64,000 nucleotides of DNA, from NCBI GenBank assembly GCA_947650365.1, contig CANTAL010000104.1:62001-126000 (forward strand). The letters run 5' to 3'. A program made the position numbers and the translations under genes. The notes under the pieces were generated by a model. That model was not told the DNA's origin, did not search any database, and saw only the letters and a program-made list of their open reading frames with translations. Source of the DNA: Chamaelirium japonicum. Lineage: Eukaryota; Streptophyta; Magnoliopsida; Liliales; Melanthiaceae. Shown piece after piece: positions 14,397 to 28,500 of this stretch (within the stretch, counting starts at the first letter, position 1; each line of letters opens with the position of its first letter).

Positions 14397-14421
14397 TCGT
14401 ACGAATGAATTAGAATGGATC
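14372..14421. repeat. 50-bp perfect palindrome at an R-to-F switch
   Basis: Two 25-bp arms meet with no spacer at 14396/14397 around TACGATCGTA. Each arm is one unit plus two bases. The first mismatch is at 14371/14422. It is the longest perfect palindrome I found and could extrude as a cruciform. Confidence 0.93.
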
Positions 14422-15157
14422 ATACGGAATGAATTAGAATGGATTGTATGAATGAATTAGAATGGATACATTCGTACGAATGAATTAGAATGGATCATAC
14501 GAATGAGTAAGAATGGATCGTACGAATAAAATAGAATGGATTGTACGAATGAATTAGAATGGATCGTACAAATGAATTAGAATGGATCGTACGAATGAAT
14601 TAGAATGGATCATACGAATGAGTAAGAATGGATCGTACAAATTAAATAGAATGGATTGTACGAATGAATTAGAATGGATCGTACGAATGAATTAGAATGG
14701 ATCGTGTGAAAGAATTAGAATGCATTATATGAATGAATTAGAATGGATCGTATGAATGAATTAGAATGGATCGTGCGAATGAATTCGAATGGATCGCATG
14801 ATCCATTCGAATAGAATGGATCGTATGAATGAATTAGAATGGATCGGGCGAATGAATTAGAATGGATTGTAGGAATGAATTAGAATGGATCGTATGAATG
14901 AATTAGAATAGATCGTGCGAATGAATTAGAATGGATCGTGCGAATGAATTAGAATGGATCGTACGAATGAATTAGAATGGATCGTACGAATGAATTAGAA
15001 TGGATCCTACGAATGAATTAGAATGGATCATACGAATGAGTAAGAATGGATCGTACGAATGAAATAGAATGGATTATACGAATGAATTAGAATGGATACA
15101 TTCATGCGAATGAATTAGAATGGATCGGACGATTGAATTAGAATGGATCGTACGATT
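14397..15157 (+). repeat. Forward block 15
   Basis: Two GAGTAAG/GAAATAG unit pairs, a 24-bp unit (CATACGGAATG near 14421), and hairpin copy 3. Ends at GTACGATTGATTC. Confidence 0.93.
14783..14812 (+). repeat. 30-bp hairpin element, copy 3
   Basis: Perfect 13-bp arms around GCAT, with the same downstream order of GTATG, GGGCG and GTAGG units. It lies in the forward block 14397-15157. Confidence 0.9.
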
Positions 15158-16530
15158 GATTCTAATTCATTCGTACGATCCATTCTAATACATTCGTACG
15201 ATTCATGCTAATTCATTCGCACGATCCATTCTAATTCATTCGTTCGAATATATCCATTCTAATTCATTCATACGATCCATTCTAATTCATTAATATGATC
15301 CATTCTAAGTCATTCGTACGATCGATTCTAATTCATTCGCACTATCCATTCTAACTCATTCGTACGATCCATTCTAATTCATTCGTATGATCCATTCTAA
15401 TTTATTCGTTCAAATATATCCATTCTAATTCATTCGTACGATCCATTCTAATTCATTCGCACGATCCATTCTAATTCATTCGCACGAATATATCCATTCT
15501 AATTCATTTGCACGATCCATTCTAATTCATTCCTATGATCTATTCTAATTCATTCGTACGATCCATTCTAATTTATTCGCTCGAATGTATCCATTCTAAT
15601 TCATTGGTACGATCCATTCTAATTCGTTTATATGATCCATTCTAATTCGTTCGTACGATCCATTCTAATTCGTTCGTACGATCCATTCTAATTCATTCGT
15701 ATGATCCATTCTAATTCATTCCTACGATCTATTCTAATTTATTCGCTCGAATATATCCATTCTAATTCATTCGTTCGATCCATTCTAATTCATTCGCACA
15801 ATCCATTCTAATTCATTCGTACGATCCATTCGTACGATCCATTCTAATTCATTCGTACGATCCATTCTAATTCATTCGTATGATTCATTCTAATTCATTC
15901 GTACGATCCATTCTAATTCATTCATACAATCCATTCTAATTCATTCGCACGAATGTATCCATTCTAATTAATTCGTACGATCCATTCTAATTCATTCGTA
16001 TGATCTATTCTTATTCATTCGCACGATCCAGTCTAATTGATTCGCACGATCCATTCTAATTCATTCGCACGAATGTATCCATTCTAATTTATTCGTACGA
16101 TCCATTCTAATTCATTAATATGATCCATTCTAATTCATTCGTACGATCCATTCTAATTCATATGCACAAAGGTATCCATTCTAATCCATTCGTAGGATCC
16201 ATTCTAATCCATTCGTACGATCCATTCTAATTCATTCGTACGATCCATTCTAATTCATTCGCTCGAATGTATCCATTCTAATCCATTCGTACGATCCATT
16301 CTAATCCATTCGTACGATCCATTCTAATTCATTCGCATGAATGTAACCATTCTAATTCAATCGTACGATCCATTCTAATTCATTCGTCCGATCCATTCTA
16401 ATTCATTCGCACGAATGTATCCATTCTAATTCATTCGTACGATCCATTCTAATTCATTCGTACGATCCATTCTAATTCATTCGTACGATCCATTCTAATT
16501 CATTCGTACGATCCATTCTAATTCATTCGG
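15122..16530 (+). repeat. Segmental duplication, source-like copy (1.4 kb)
   Basis: Matches 31094-32542 at offset 15972, starting at GGATCGGACGATTG, crossing the same F-to-R switch and the same rare R units (AGTCTAATTGATTCG, ATATGCACAAAGGTATCC). The other copy has one extra 23-bp unit near 32328 and a 1-bp loss near 31815, which explains the final offset of 15994. Confidence 0.85.
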
Positions 16531-17366
16531 ACGAATGTATCCATTCTAGTTCATTCATACGATCCATTCTAATTCATTCGCACGATCCATTCTAATTCAT
16601 TCGTACGATCCATTCTAATTCATTCATACGATCCATTCTAATTCATTCGTACGATCCATTCTAATTCATTCGCACAAATGAGTCCATTCTAATTTATTCG
16701 TACGATCCATTCTAATTCATTCGCACGATCCATTCTAATTCATTCATACGATCCATTCTAATTCTTTCACACGATCCATTCTAATTCATTCGTACGATCC
16801 ATTCTAATTCATTCGCACGATCCATTCTATTTCATTCGTATGATCCATTCTAATTCATTCATACGATCCATTCTAATTCATTCGTACGATCCATTCTAAT
16901 TCATTCGCACAAATGTATCCATTCTAATTCATTCGTACGATCCATTCTAATTCATTCGCACGATCCATTCTAATTCATTCGTACGATCCATTCTAATTCA
17001 TTCGCACGAATGTATCCATTCTAATTCATTCGTACATACGATCCATTCTAATTCATTCGCACGAATGTATCCATTCTAATTCATTTGTATAATCCATTCT
17101 ATTTCATTCGTACGATCCATTCTTACTCATTCGTATGATCCATTCTAATTCATTCACACGAATGTATCCATTCAAATTCATTCATACGATCCATTCTAAT
17201 TCATTCGCACAATCCATTCTATTTTATTCGTACGATCCATTCTTACTCATTCGTACGATCCATTCTAATTCCTTCATACGATCCATTCTATTTCATTCGT
17301 ATGATCCATTCTAATTCCTTCGTACGATCCATTCTAATTCCTTCGTATCCATTCTAATTCATTCAT
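15158..17366 (-). repeat. Reverse block 16
   Basis: 2.2 kb. The left part is duplicated at 31.1-32.5 kb; from about 16430 it belongs to higher-order copy 1. 28-mers near 16411 and 16531 are 120 bp apart. Confidence 0.94.
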
Positions 17367-17595
17367 ACGAATGAATTAGAATGGATCCTATGAATGAATT
17401 AGAATGGATCGTGCGAATGAATTAGAATGGATCGTACGAATGAATTAGAATGGATCGTGCTAATGAATTAGAATTGATCGAACAAATGAATTAGCATGGA
17501 TCGTGCTAATGAATTAGAATGGAACGTACGAATGAATTAGAATGGATCGTGTGAACGAATTAGAATGGATTGTATGAATGAATTAGAATGAATTC
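17367..17595 (+). repeat. Forward block 17
   Basis: Short forward island with the GTGCTAATG, CATGGATCGTGC cassette. Leaves through GAATTCGTACGATCC. Confidence 0.93.
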
Positions 17596-18536
17596 GTACG
17601 ATCCATTCGAATTCATTCGCACGATCCATTCTAATTCATTCATACGATCCATTCTAATTCATTCATACAATCCATTCTAATTCTTTCACACGATCCATTC
17701 TAATTCATTTGTAGGATCCATTCTAATTCATTCGTACAATCTATTCTATTTCAATCGTACGATCCATTCTTACTCATTCGTATGATCCATTCTAATTCAT
17801 TCGGACAAATGTATCCATTCTAATTTATTCGTACGATCCATTCTAATTCATTCGTACGATCGATTCTAATTCATTCGTACGATCCATTCTAATTCATTCG
17901 TCTGATCCATTCTAATTCATTCGCATGAATGTATCCATTCTAATTCATTCGTACGATCCATTCTAATTCATTCGTACGATCCATTCTAATCCATTCGTAC
18001 GATCCATTCTAATTCATTCGCACAAATGTATCCATTCTAATTCATTTGTACGATCCATTCTAATTCATTCGTACGATCCATTCTAATTCATTCGTACGAT
18101 CCATTCTAATTCATTCGTCCGATCCATTCTAATTCATTCGCACGAATGTATCCATTCTAATTCATTCGTACGATCCATTCTAATTCATTCGTACAATCTA
18201 TTCTATTTCAATCGTACGATCCATTCTTACTCATTCGTATGATCTATTCTAATTCATTCGGACAAATGTATCCATTCTAATTTATTCGTACGATCCATTC
18301 TAATTCATTCGTACGATCCATTCTAATTCATTCGTCCGATCCATTCTAATTCATTCGCACGAATGTATCCATTCTAATTCATTCGTACGATCCATTCTAA
18401 TTCATTCGTACGATCCATTCTAATTCATTCGTACGATCCATTCTAATTCATTCTAATTCATTCGTATGATCCATTCTACGATCCATTCTAATTTATTCGT
18501 ATATTCCATTCTAATTCATTAGCACGATCCATGCTA
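17596..18536 (-). repeat. Reverse block 18
   Basis: Ends with the compound string CCATTCTACGATCCATTC near 18471 and GCACGATCCATGC before a switch at CTAATGAATTAG. The same end is at 25.2, 36.4 and 43.2 kb. Confidence 0.93.
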
Positions 18537-20081
18537 ATGAATTAGAATGGATCGTATGAATGAATTAGAATGGATCGTGTGAAAGAATTAGAATGGATTG
18601 TATGAATGAATTAGAATGGATCGTATGAATGGATTAGAATGGATACATTCGTGCGAATGAATTAGAATGAATCGTGCGAATCAATTAGACTTGATCGTGC
18701 GAATGAATAAGAATAGATCATACGAATGAATTAGAATGGATCGTACGAATGAATTAGAATGAATTAGAATGGATCGTACGAATGAATTAGAATAGATCGT
18801 ACGAATGAATTAGAATGGATATATTCGTGCGAATGAATTAGAATGGATCGTGCGAATCAATTAGACTGGATCGTGCGAATGAATAAGAATAGATCATACG
18901 AATGAATTAGAATGGATCGTACGAATTAATTAGAATGGATACATTCGTGCGAATGAATTAGAATGGATTGTACGAATGAATTAGAATGGATCATACGAAT
19001 GAATTAGAATGGATCATACGAATTAATTAGAATGGATCATACGAATGAAGTAGAATGGATCGTACGAATGAATTAGAATGGATCATACGAATGAATTAGA
19101 ATGGATCGTGCGAATGAATTACAATGGATCGTACGAATGAATTAGAATGGATACATTTGTGCGAATGAATTAGAATGGATCGTACGAATGAATTAGAATG
19201 GATCGTATGAATGAATTAGAATGGACCGTACGAATGAATTAGAATGGATCTTGTGAATGAATTAGAATGGATCGTACGAATGAATTAGAATGGATCGTGT
19301 GAAAGAATTAGAATGGATTGTACGAATGAATTAGAATGGATCGTGCGAATGAATTAGAATGGATTGTATGAATGAAATAGAATAGATTTTGTGAATGAAT
19401 TAGAACTGATCGTACGAATGAATTAGAATGGATCGTACGAATGAATTAGAATGGATACATTTGTGCGAATGAATTAGAATGGATCGTACGAATGAATTAG
19501 AATGGATCGTATGAATGAAATAGAATGGATACATTCGTGCGAATGGATTAGAATGGATCGTGCGAATCCATTAGACTGGATCGTGCGAATGAATAAGAAT
19601 GGATCATACGAATGAATTAGAATGGATCGTACGAATTAATTAGAATGGATACATTCGTGCGAATGAATTAGAATGGATTGTATGAATGAATTAGAATGGA
19701 TCGTACGAATGAATTAGACTGGATCATACGAATGAATTAGAATGGATCGTACGAATGAATTAGAATGGATCGTACGAATGAACTAGAATGGATCGTACGA
19801 ATGAAATAGAATAGATTGTACGAATTAATTAGAATGGATTCGTACGAATGAATTAGAATGGATACATTCGTGCGAAAGAATTAGAATAGGTCGTATGAAT
19901 GAATTAGAATGGATCCTATGAATGAATTAGAATGGATCGTGCGAATGAATTAGAATGGATCGTACGAATGAATTAGAATGGATCGTCCTAATGAATTAGA
20001 ATTGATCGAACGAATGAATTAGAATGCATCGTACGAAAGAATTAGAATGGATATATTCGTGCGAATGAATTAGAATGAATC
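18537..20081 (+). repeat. Forward block 19
   Basis: Contains GAATCAATTAGAC and GAATCCATTAGAC units followed by GAATAAGAATAG, a linked series repeated in 26-28 kb and 36-46 kb. A direct GAATGAATTAGAAT duplication without core lies near 18754. Confidence 0.93.
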
Positions 20082-20867
20082 GCACGATCCATTCTAATTA
20101 ATTCATACGATCCATTCTAATTCATTCATACAATGCATTCTAATTCTTTCACATGATCCATTCTAATTCATTCGTACGATCCATTCTAATTCATTAATAT
20201 GATCCATTCTAATTTATTCGTACGATCCATTCTAATTCAAATGCACAAAGGTATCCATTCTAATCCATTCGTAGGATCCATTCTAATCCATTTGTATGAT
20301 CCATTCTAATTCATTCGTACGATCCATTCTAATTCATTCGCTCGAATGTATCTATTCTAATCCATTCGTACGATCCATTCTAATCCATTCGAACGATCCA
20401 TTCTAATCCATTCGTACGATCTATTCTAATCCATTCGTAGGATCCATTCTAATCCATTCGTACGATCCATTCTAATTCATTCGTACGATCCATTCTAATT
20501 CATTCGCTCGAATGTATCCATTCTAATCCATTTGTACGATCCATTCTAATCCATTCGTACGATCCATTCTAATTCATTCGCATGGATGTAACCATTCTAA
20601 TTCATTCATTTGATCCATTCTAATTCATTCGTATGATCCATTCTAATTCATTCGCACGATCCATTCTAATTCATTCATAGGATCCATTCTAATTCATTCG
20701 TACAATCCATTCTAATTCTTTTACACGATCCATTCTAATTCATTCGTACGATCCATTCTAATTCATTCATACAATCCATTCTAATTCATTCGTACGATCC
20801 ATTCTAATTCACTCATACGATCCATTCTAATACATTCATACGATCCATTCTAATTCATTTGCACGAA
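20082..20867 (-). repeat. Reverse block 20
   Basis: Carries ATGCACAAAGGTATCC near 20240 and a run of TAATCCATTCG units. Ends at GCACGAATAGATC. Confidence 0.93.
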
Positions 20868-22282
20868 TAGATCATACGAATGAATTAGAATGGATCGTAC
20901 GAATGAATTAGAATGGATCGTACGAATGAATTAGAATGGGTACATTCATGCGAATGAATTAGAATGGATCAGACGAATGAATTAGAATGGATCGTACGAA
21001 TGAATTAGAATGGATCGTACGAATGAATTAGAATGGATCATACGAATGAATTAGAATGGATCATACGAATGAGTAAGATGGATCGTACGATTGAAATAGA
21101 ATGGATTGTACGAATGAATTAGAATGGATACATTCGTGCGAATGAATTAGAATGGATCGTACGAATGAATTAGAATGGATCGTACGAATGAATTAGAATG
21201 GATATATTCGTGTGAATGAATTAGAATGGATCGTACGAATGAATTAGACTGGATCGTACGAATGAATTTGAATGGATACATTTGTGCGAATGAATCTAAA
21301 TGGATTGTATGAATGAATTACAATGGATCGTACGAATGAATTAGAATGGATCGTACGAATGAATTAGAATAGCTCATACGAATGAATTAGAATGAATCGT
21401 ATGAATGAATAAGAATGGTTACATTCGTGCGAATGAATTAGAATAGATCGTACGAATGAATTAGAATGGATCGTACGAATGAATTAGAATGGATCGCACG
21501 AATGAATTAGAATGGATCTTACGAATGAATTAGAATGGATCGTACGAATGAATTAGAATAGCTCATACGAATGAATTAGAATGAATCGTATGAATGAATT
21601 AGAATGGTTACATTCGTACGAATTAATTAGAATGGATCGTACGAAGGAATTAGAATGGATCGTACGAATGAATTAGAATGGATCGTATGAATGAATTAGA
21701 ATGGATCGTACGAATGAATTAGAATGGATCGTGCGAATGAATTAGAATGGATCGTACGAATGAATTAGAATGGATCATATTAATGAATTAGAATGGATCG
21801 TACGAATGAATTAGAATGGATCGTACGAATAAATTAGAATGGATACATTCGTCCGAATGAATTAGAATGGATCATACGAATGAGTAAGAATGGATCGTAC
21901 GAATGAAATAGAATAGATTGTACGAATGAATTAGAATGGATCCTACGAATGAATTAGAATAGATCGTGTGAAAGAATGTATCGTACAAATGAATTAGAAT
22001 GGATCGTACGAATGAGTAAGAATGGATCGTACGAATGAATTAGAATGGAATAGAATAGATTGTACGAATGAATTAGAATGGATCGTACGAATTAATTAGA
22101 ATGGATCGTACGAATGAATTAGAATGGATCGTACGAATGAATTAGAATGGATACATTTGTGCGAATGAATTAGAATGGATCGTACGAATGGATTAGAATG
22201 GATCGTACGAATGGATTAGAATGGATACATTCGTGCGAATGAATTAGAAAGGATTGTATGAATGAATTAGAATGGATCGTAC
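20868..22282 (+). repeat. Forward block 21
   Basis: Contains AATCTAAATGG at 21293, the ATAGCTCATACG unit twice, GGTTACATTCG 28-mers and a GAATGGAATAGAATAG compound near 22050. Confidence 0.93.
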
Positions 22283-22410
22283 AATTCATTCGAAGTCAAT
22301 CGCACGATCCATTCTAATTCATTCGTACGATCCATTCTAATTCATTCATACGATCCATTCTAATTCATTCGTACGATCCATTCTAATTCATTCGTATATT
22401 CCATTCTAAG
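22283..22410 (-). repeat. Reverse block 22
   Basis: 128-bp reverse island ending at CATTCTAAGATCCTACG. Counterparts are at 30874, 40186 and 48167. Confidence 0.92.
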
Positions 22411-22891
22411 ATCCTACGAATGAATTAGAATGGATCGTACAAATGAATTAAAATGGATCGTACGAATGAATTAGAATGGATCGTGCGAATGAATTAGAAT
22501 GGATACATTCGTGCGAATGAATTAGAATGGATCGGACGAATGAATTAGAATGGATCGTACGAATGAATTATAATGGATCAAATGAATGAATTAGAATGGT
22601 TACATTCATGCGAATGAATTAGAATGGATCGTATGAATGGATTAGAATGGATCGTACAAATGAACTAGAATGGATACATTCGTGCGAATGAATTAGAATG
22701 GATCGTACGAATGAATTAGAATGGATCGTACGAATGAATTAGAATGGATTTTACGAATGAATTTGAATGGATCGTACGAATGAATTAGAATGGATCGTAC
22801 GAATGAATTAGAATGGATACATTCGTGCGAATGAATTAGAATGGATCGGACGAATGAATTAGAATGGATCGTACGAATGAATTAGAATGGA
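22411..22891 (+). repeat. Forward block 23
   Basis: Forward units with GGATCAAATGAATG followed by GGTTACATTCATGCG, a common linked pair. Ends in the 38-bp palindrome. Confidence 0.93.
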
Positions 22892-22910
22892 TCCATTCTA
22901 ATTCATTCGT
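22873..22910. repeat. 38-bp perfect palindrome at an F-to-R switch
   Basis: Arms of 19 bp meet inside GGATCC at 22891/22892. The switch preserves unit phase. Confidence 0.92.
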
Positions 22911-23630
22911 CCGATCCATTCTAATTCATTCGCACGAATGTATCAATTCTAATTCATTCGTACGATCCGTTCTAATTCATTCGTACGATCCATTCTAATT
23001 CATTCGTAAGATCCATTCTAATTCATTCTTACGATCCATTCTAATTCTTTCGTACGATCTATTCTAATTCATTCGCACGAATGTATCCATTCTAGTTCAT
23101 TCGTACGATCCATTCTAATTCATTCGTACGATCCATTCTTACTCATTCGTACGATCCATTCTAATTCATTCGGACGAATGTATCCATTCTAATTTATTCG
23201 TACGATCCATTCTAATTCATTCATACGATCCATTCTAATTCATTCGTCCGATCCATTCTAATTCATTCGCACGAATGTATCCATTCTAATTCATTCGTAC
23301 GATCCATTCTAATTCATTCGTACGATCCATTCTAATTCATTCGTAAGATCCATTGTAATTCATTCGTATGATCCATTCTAATTCATTCGTACGATCCATT
23401 CTAATTCATTCGCACGAATGTATCCATTCTAGTTCATTCGTACGATCCATTCTAATTCATTCGTACGATCCATTCTAATTCATTCGCACGATCCATTCTA
23501 ATTCATTCGTACGATCAATTCTAATTCATTCGCACGAATGTATCCATTCTAATTCATTCGTACGATCCATTCTAATTCATTCGTACAATCCATTCTAATT
23601 CATTCATACAATCCATTCTATTTCTTTCAT
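22892..23630 (-). repeat. Reverse block 24
   Basis: Reverse units with regularly spaced CACGAATGTATCC 28-mers. Ends at CTTTCATAGATC. Confidence 0.93.
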
Positions 23631-23772
23631 AGATCATATGAATGAATTAGAATGGATCGTACGAATGAATTAGAATAGATCGTGCGAATGAATTAGAATG
23701 GATCGTACGAATGGATTGTATGAATGAATTAGAATGGATCGTACGAATGAATTAGAATGGATCGTACGAAGG
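23631..23772 (+). repeat. Forward block 25
   Basis: Short forward island ending at GAAGGAATTCTAATTC, a switch on GAATTC rather than on the usual dyads. Confidence 0.92.
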
Positions 23773-24186
23773 AATTCTAATTCATTCGCACGAATGTATC
23801 CATTCTAATTCATTCATACGATCCATTCTAATTCATTCGTACGATCTATTCTAATTCATTCATAGGCTCCATTCTAATTCATTCATACGATCTATTCTAA
23901 TTTTTTCGCACGAATGTATCCATTCTAATTCATTCGCACGAATGTATCCATTCTAATTCATTCGTACGATCCATTCTAATTCATTCGTACGATCCATTCT
24001 AATTCATTCATACGATCTATTCTAATTCATTCATACAATCCATTCTAATTCTTTCACACGATCCATTCTAATTCATTCGTACGATCCATTCTAATTCAAT
24101 CGCACAATCCATTCTATTTCATTCGTACGATCCATTCTTACTCATTCGTATAATCCATTCTAATTCATTCGCACGAATGTATCCAA
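23773..24186 (-). repeat. Reverse block 26
   Basis: Reverse units with an ATAGGCTCC variant near 23853. Ends at GTATCCAAAATGG. Confidence 0.93.
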
Positions 24187-24355
24187 AATGGATCATACGA
24201 ATGAGTAAGAATGGATCGTACGAATGAAATAGAATGGATTGTGCGAATGAATTAGAATGGACCGTACAAATGAATTAGACATACGAATGAATTAGAATGG
24301 ATACATTCGTGCGAATAAATTAGAATGGATCATACGAATGAGTAAGAATGGATCG
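24187..24355 (+). repeat. Forward block 27 with a truncated unit
   Basis: Same cassette as 1051-1219, with TTAGACATACG instead of TTAGACGTACG at the 17-bp unit. Confidence 0.92.
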
Positions 24356-25297
24356 TCATTCTAATTCATTCGTATGATCCATTCTAATTCATTTGTATCC
24401 ATTCTATTTCATTCGCACGATCCATTCTAATTCATTCGCGCAATCTATTCTAATTCATTCTTACGATCCATTCTAATTCATTCGTACGATCCATTCTAAT
24501 CCATTCATACAATCCATTCCAATTTATTCGCATGAATGTATCCATTCTAATTCATTCGTACGATCCATTCTAATTCATTCGCACAATCTATTCTAATTCA
24601 TTCATACGATCCATTCGAATTCATTCGCACGATCCATTCTAATTCATTCATGTGATCCATTCTAATTCATTCATACAATCCATTCTAATTCCTTCACATG
24701 ATCCATTCTAATTCATTCGTAGGATCCATTATAATTCATTCGTACAATCTATTCTATTTCATTCGAACGATCCATTCTTACTCATTCGTATAATCCATTC
24801 TAATTCATTCGGAGGAATGTATCCATTCTAATTTATTCGTACGATCCATTCTAATTCATTCGTACGATCCATTCTAATTCATTCGTACGATCCATTTTTA
24901 CTCATTCGTATGATCCATTCTAATTCATTCGTACGATCCATTCTAATTCATTCGTACGATCGATTCTAATTCATTCGCACTATCCATTCTAATTCATTCG
25001 TACGATCCATTCTAATTCATTCGTATGATCCATTCTAATTTATTCGTTCAAATATATCTATTCTAATTCATTAGTACGATCCATTCTAATTCATTCGCAC
25101 GATCCATTCTAATTCATTCGCACGAATGTATCCATTCTAATTCATTTGCACGATCCATTCTAATTCATTCCTATGATCTATTCTAATTCATTCGTACGAT
25201 CCATTCTAATTCATTCTAATTCATTCGTACGATCCATTCTACGATCCATTCTAATTCATTCGTATATTCCATTCTAATTCATTAGCACGATCCATGC
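24356..25297 (-). repeat. Reverse block 28
   Basis: Starts GATCGTCATTC. Includes GCGCAATC, TTGTATCC and TTCAAATATATC variants. Ends GCACGATCCATGC. Confidence 0.93.
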
Positions 25298-25319
25298 TAA
25301 TGAATTAGAATGGATCGTA
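25298..25319 (+). repeat. Single forward unit
   Basis: One forward unit, about 22 bp, flanked by reverse units on both sides. It exits through GGATCGTACGATCC. Confidence 0.9.
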
Positions 25320-25549
25320 CGATCCAATCTAATTCATTCATACGATCCATTATTACTCATTCGTATGATCCATTCTAATTCAATCGTACGATCAATTCTA
25401 ATTCATTCGTACGATCCATTCTAATTCCTTCGTACGATCCATTCTAATTCATTCATACGATCCATTCTAATTCATTCGTACGATCCATTCTAATTCCTTC
25501 GTACGATCCATTCTAATTTATTCGTACAATCTATTCTAATTCATTCGTA
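25320..25549 (-). repeat. Reverse block 30
   Basis: About ten reverse units starting CCAATCTAATTC and ending at ATTCGTACGAATAG. Confidence 0.92.
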
Positions 25550-28500
25550 CGAATAGATACATTCGTGTGAATGAATTAGAATGGATCGTACGAATGAGTA
25601 AGAATGGATCGTACAAATGAAATAGAATGGATTGCACGAATGAATTAGAATTGATCATACGAATGAATTTGAATGGATCGTGCGAATGAATTAGAATGGA
25701 TCGTACGAATGAATTAGAATGAATCGTACGAATGAACTAGAATGGATACATTCGTGCGAATGAATTAGAATGGATAGTACGAATGAATTAGAATAGATCG
25801 TACGAATGAATTAGAAGGGATCTTACGAATGAATTAGAATGGATCGTACGAATGAATTAGAATGGATCGTTCGAATGAATTAGAATGGATACATTGTGCG
25901 AATGAATTAGAATGGACCGTACGAATGAATTAGAATGGATCGTATGAATGAATTTGAATGGATACATTCGTGCGAATGAATTAAAATGGATCGGACGAAT
26001 GAATTAGAATGGATCGTACGAATGAATTAGAATGGATCGTATGAATGAATTATAATAGAACGTACGAATGAATTAGAATGGATCGTGCGAATGAATTTGA
26101 ATGGATCGTACGAATGAATTAGAATGGATCGTGTGAAAGAATTAGAATTGATCGTACGAATGAATTAGAATGGATCGTGCGAATGAATTAGAATGGATCG
26201 TAGGAATGAATTAGAATGGATCGTACAAATGAATTAGAATGGATACATTTGTGCGAATGAATTAGAATGGATCGTACGAATGAATTAGAATGGATCGTAT
26301 GAATGAATTAGAATGGATACATTCGTGCGAATGAATTAAAATGGATCGTGCGAATCCATTAGACTGGATCGTGCGAATGAATAAGAATGGATCATACGAA
26401 TGAATTAGAATGGATCGTACGAATTAATTAGAATGGATACATTCGTGCGAATGAATAAGAATGGATTGTATGAATGAATTAGAATGGATCGTACGAATGA
26501 ATTAGAATGGATCATACGAATTAATTAGAATGGATCATACGAATGAATTAGAATGGATCGTACGAATGAATTAGAATGGATCGTACGAATGAACTAGAAT
26601 GGATCGTACGAATGAAATAGAATAGATTGTACGAATGAATTAGAATGGATTCGTACGAATGAATTAGAATGGATACATTTGTGCGAATGAATTAGAATGG
26701 ATACATTCGTGCGAAAGAATTAGAATAGATCGTATGAATGAATTAGAATGGATCCTATGAATGAATTAGAATGGATCGTGCGAATGAATTAGAATGGATC
26801 GTACGAATGAATTAGAATGGATCGTCCTAATGAATTAGAATTGATCGAACGAATTAATTAGCATGGATCGTGCTAATGAATTAGAATGGATCGTACGAAT
26901 GAATTAGAATGGATCAAATGAATGAATTAGAATGGTTACATTCATGCGAATGAATTAGAATGGATCGTACGAATGGATTAGAATGGATCATACGAATGGA
27001 TTAGAATGGATACATTCGAGCGAATGAATTAGAATGGATCGTACGGAATGAATTAGAATGGATTGTATGAATGAATTAGAATGGATATATTCGTGCGAAT
27101 GAATTAGAATGGATCGTGCGAATGAATTAGAATGGATTCGTACGAATGAATTAGAATGGATACATTCGTGCGAATGAATTAGAATGGATCGTACCAATGA
27201 GTAAGAATGGATCGTACGAATGAAATAGAATGGATCGTACGAATGAATTAGAATGGATCGTACGGAATGAATTAGAATGGATTGTATGAATGAATTAGAA
27301 TGGATCGTACGAATGAATTAGAATGGATCATACGAATTAATTAGAATGGATCATACGAATGAATTAGAATGGATTGTACGAATGAATTAGAATGGATCGT
27401 ACGAATGAATTAGAATGGATCGTGCGAATGAATTAGAATGGATCGTACGAATGAATTAGAATGGATCGTACGAATATATTAGAATGGATCGGATGAATGA
27501 ATTAGAATGGATCGTACGAATGAATTAGAATGGATCAAATGAATGAATTAGAATGGATCGTACGAATGAATTAGAATGCATCGTACGAAAGAATTAGAAT
27601 GGATATATTCGTGCGAATGAATTAGAATGGATCGTATGAATGAATTAGACTGGATCGTACGAATGAATTTGAATGGATACATTTGTGCGAATGAATCTAA
27701 ATAGATTGTATGAATGAATTAGAATGGATCGTACGAATGAATTAGAATGGATCATACGAATTAATTAGAATGGATCGTACGAATGAATTAGAATGGTTAC
27801 ATTCGTGCGAATGAATTAGAATGGATCGTACGAATGAATTAGAATGGATATATTCGTGCAAATGAATTAGAATGGATCGTACGAATGAATTAGAATGGAT
27901 CATAAGAATTAATTAGAATGGATCATACGAATGAATAAGAATGGATCGTACGAATGAATTAGAATGGATCGTACGAATGAATTAGAATGGATCGTGTGAA
28001 TGAATTAGAATGGATCGTATGAATGAATTAGAATGGATACATTTGTGCGAATGAATTAGAATGGATCGTACGAATGAATTAGAATGGATCGTATGAATGA
28101 ATTAGAATGGATCGTACGAATGAATTAGAATAGATCGTGCGAATGAATTAGAATGGATCGTACGAATGAATTAGAATGGATCTTGTGAAAGAATTAGAAT
28201 GGATCGTACGAATGAAGTAGAATGGATCGTGCGAATGAATTAGAATGGATCGTATGACTGAATTAGAATAGATTTTGTGAATGAATTAGAACTGATCGTA
28301 CGAATGAATTAGAATGGATCGTACGAATGAATTAGAATGGATCGTACGAATGAATTATAATGGATCGTATGAATGAATTAGAATGGATACATTCATGCGA
28401 ATGAATTAGAATGGATCGTGCGAATCCATTAGACTGGATCGTGCGAATGAATAAGAATGGATCATACGAATGAATTAGAATGGATCGTACGAATTAATTA

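Noticed and set aside
14372-14421. Transcription terminator or transposon terminal inverted repeats at palindromes
   Set aside because: The palindromes and hairpins consist of ordinary satellite units meeting head to head. There is no T-tract, target-site duplication or transposase nearby.
26988-27197. 69-codon open frame on the minus strand
   Set aside because: It translates the repeat itself into a low-complexity Ile/His/Ser string (motif ILIHS repeated). It is open only because 28- and 24-bp units reset the frame past the TAA stops. No domain, ribosome-binding context or codon signature; not a gene.
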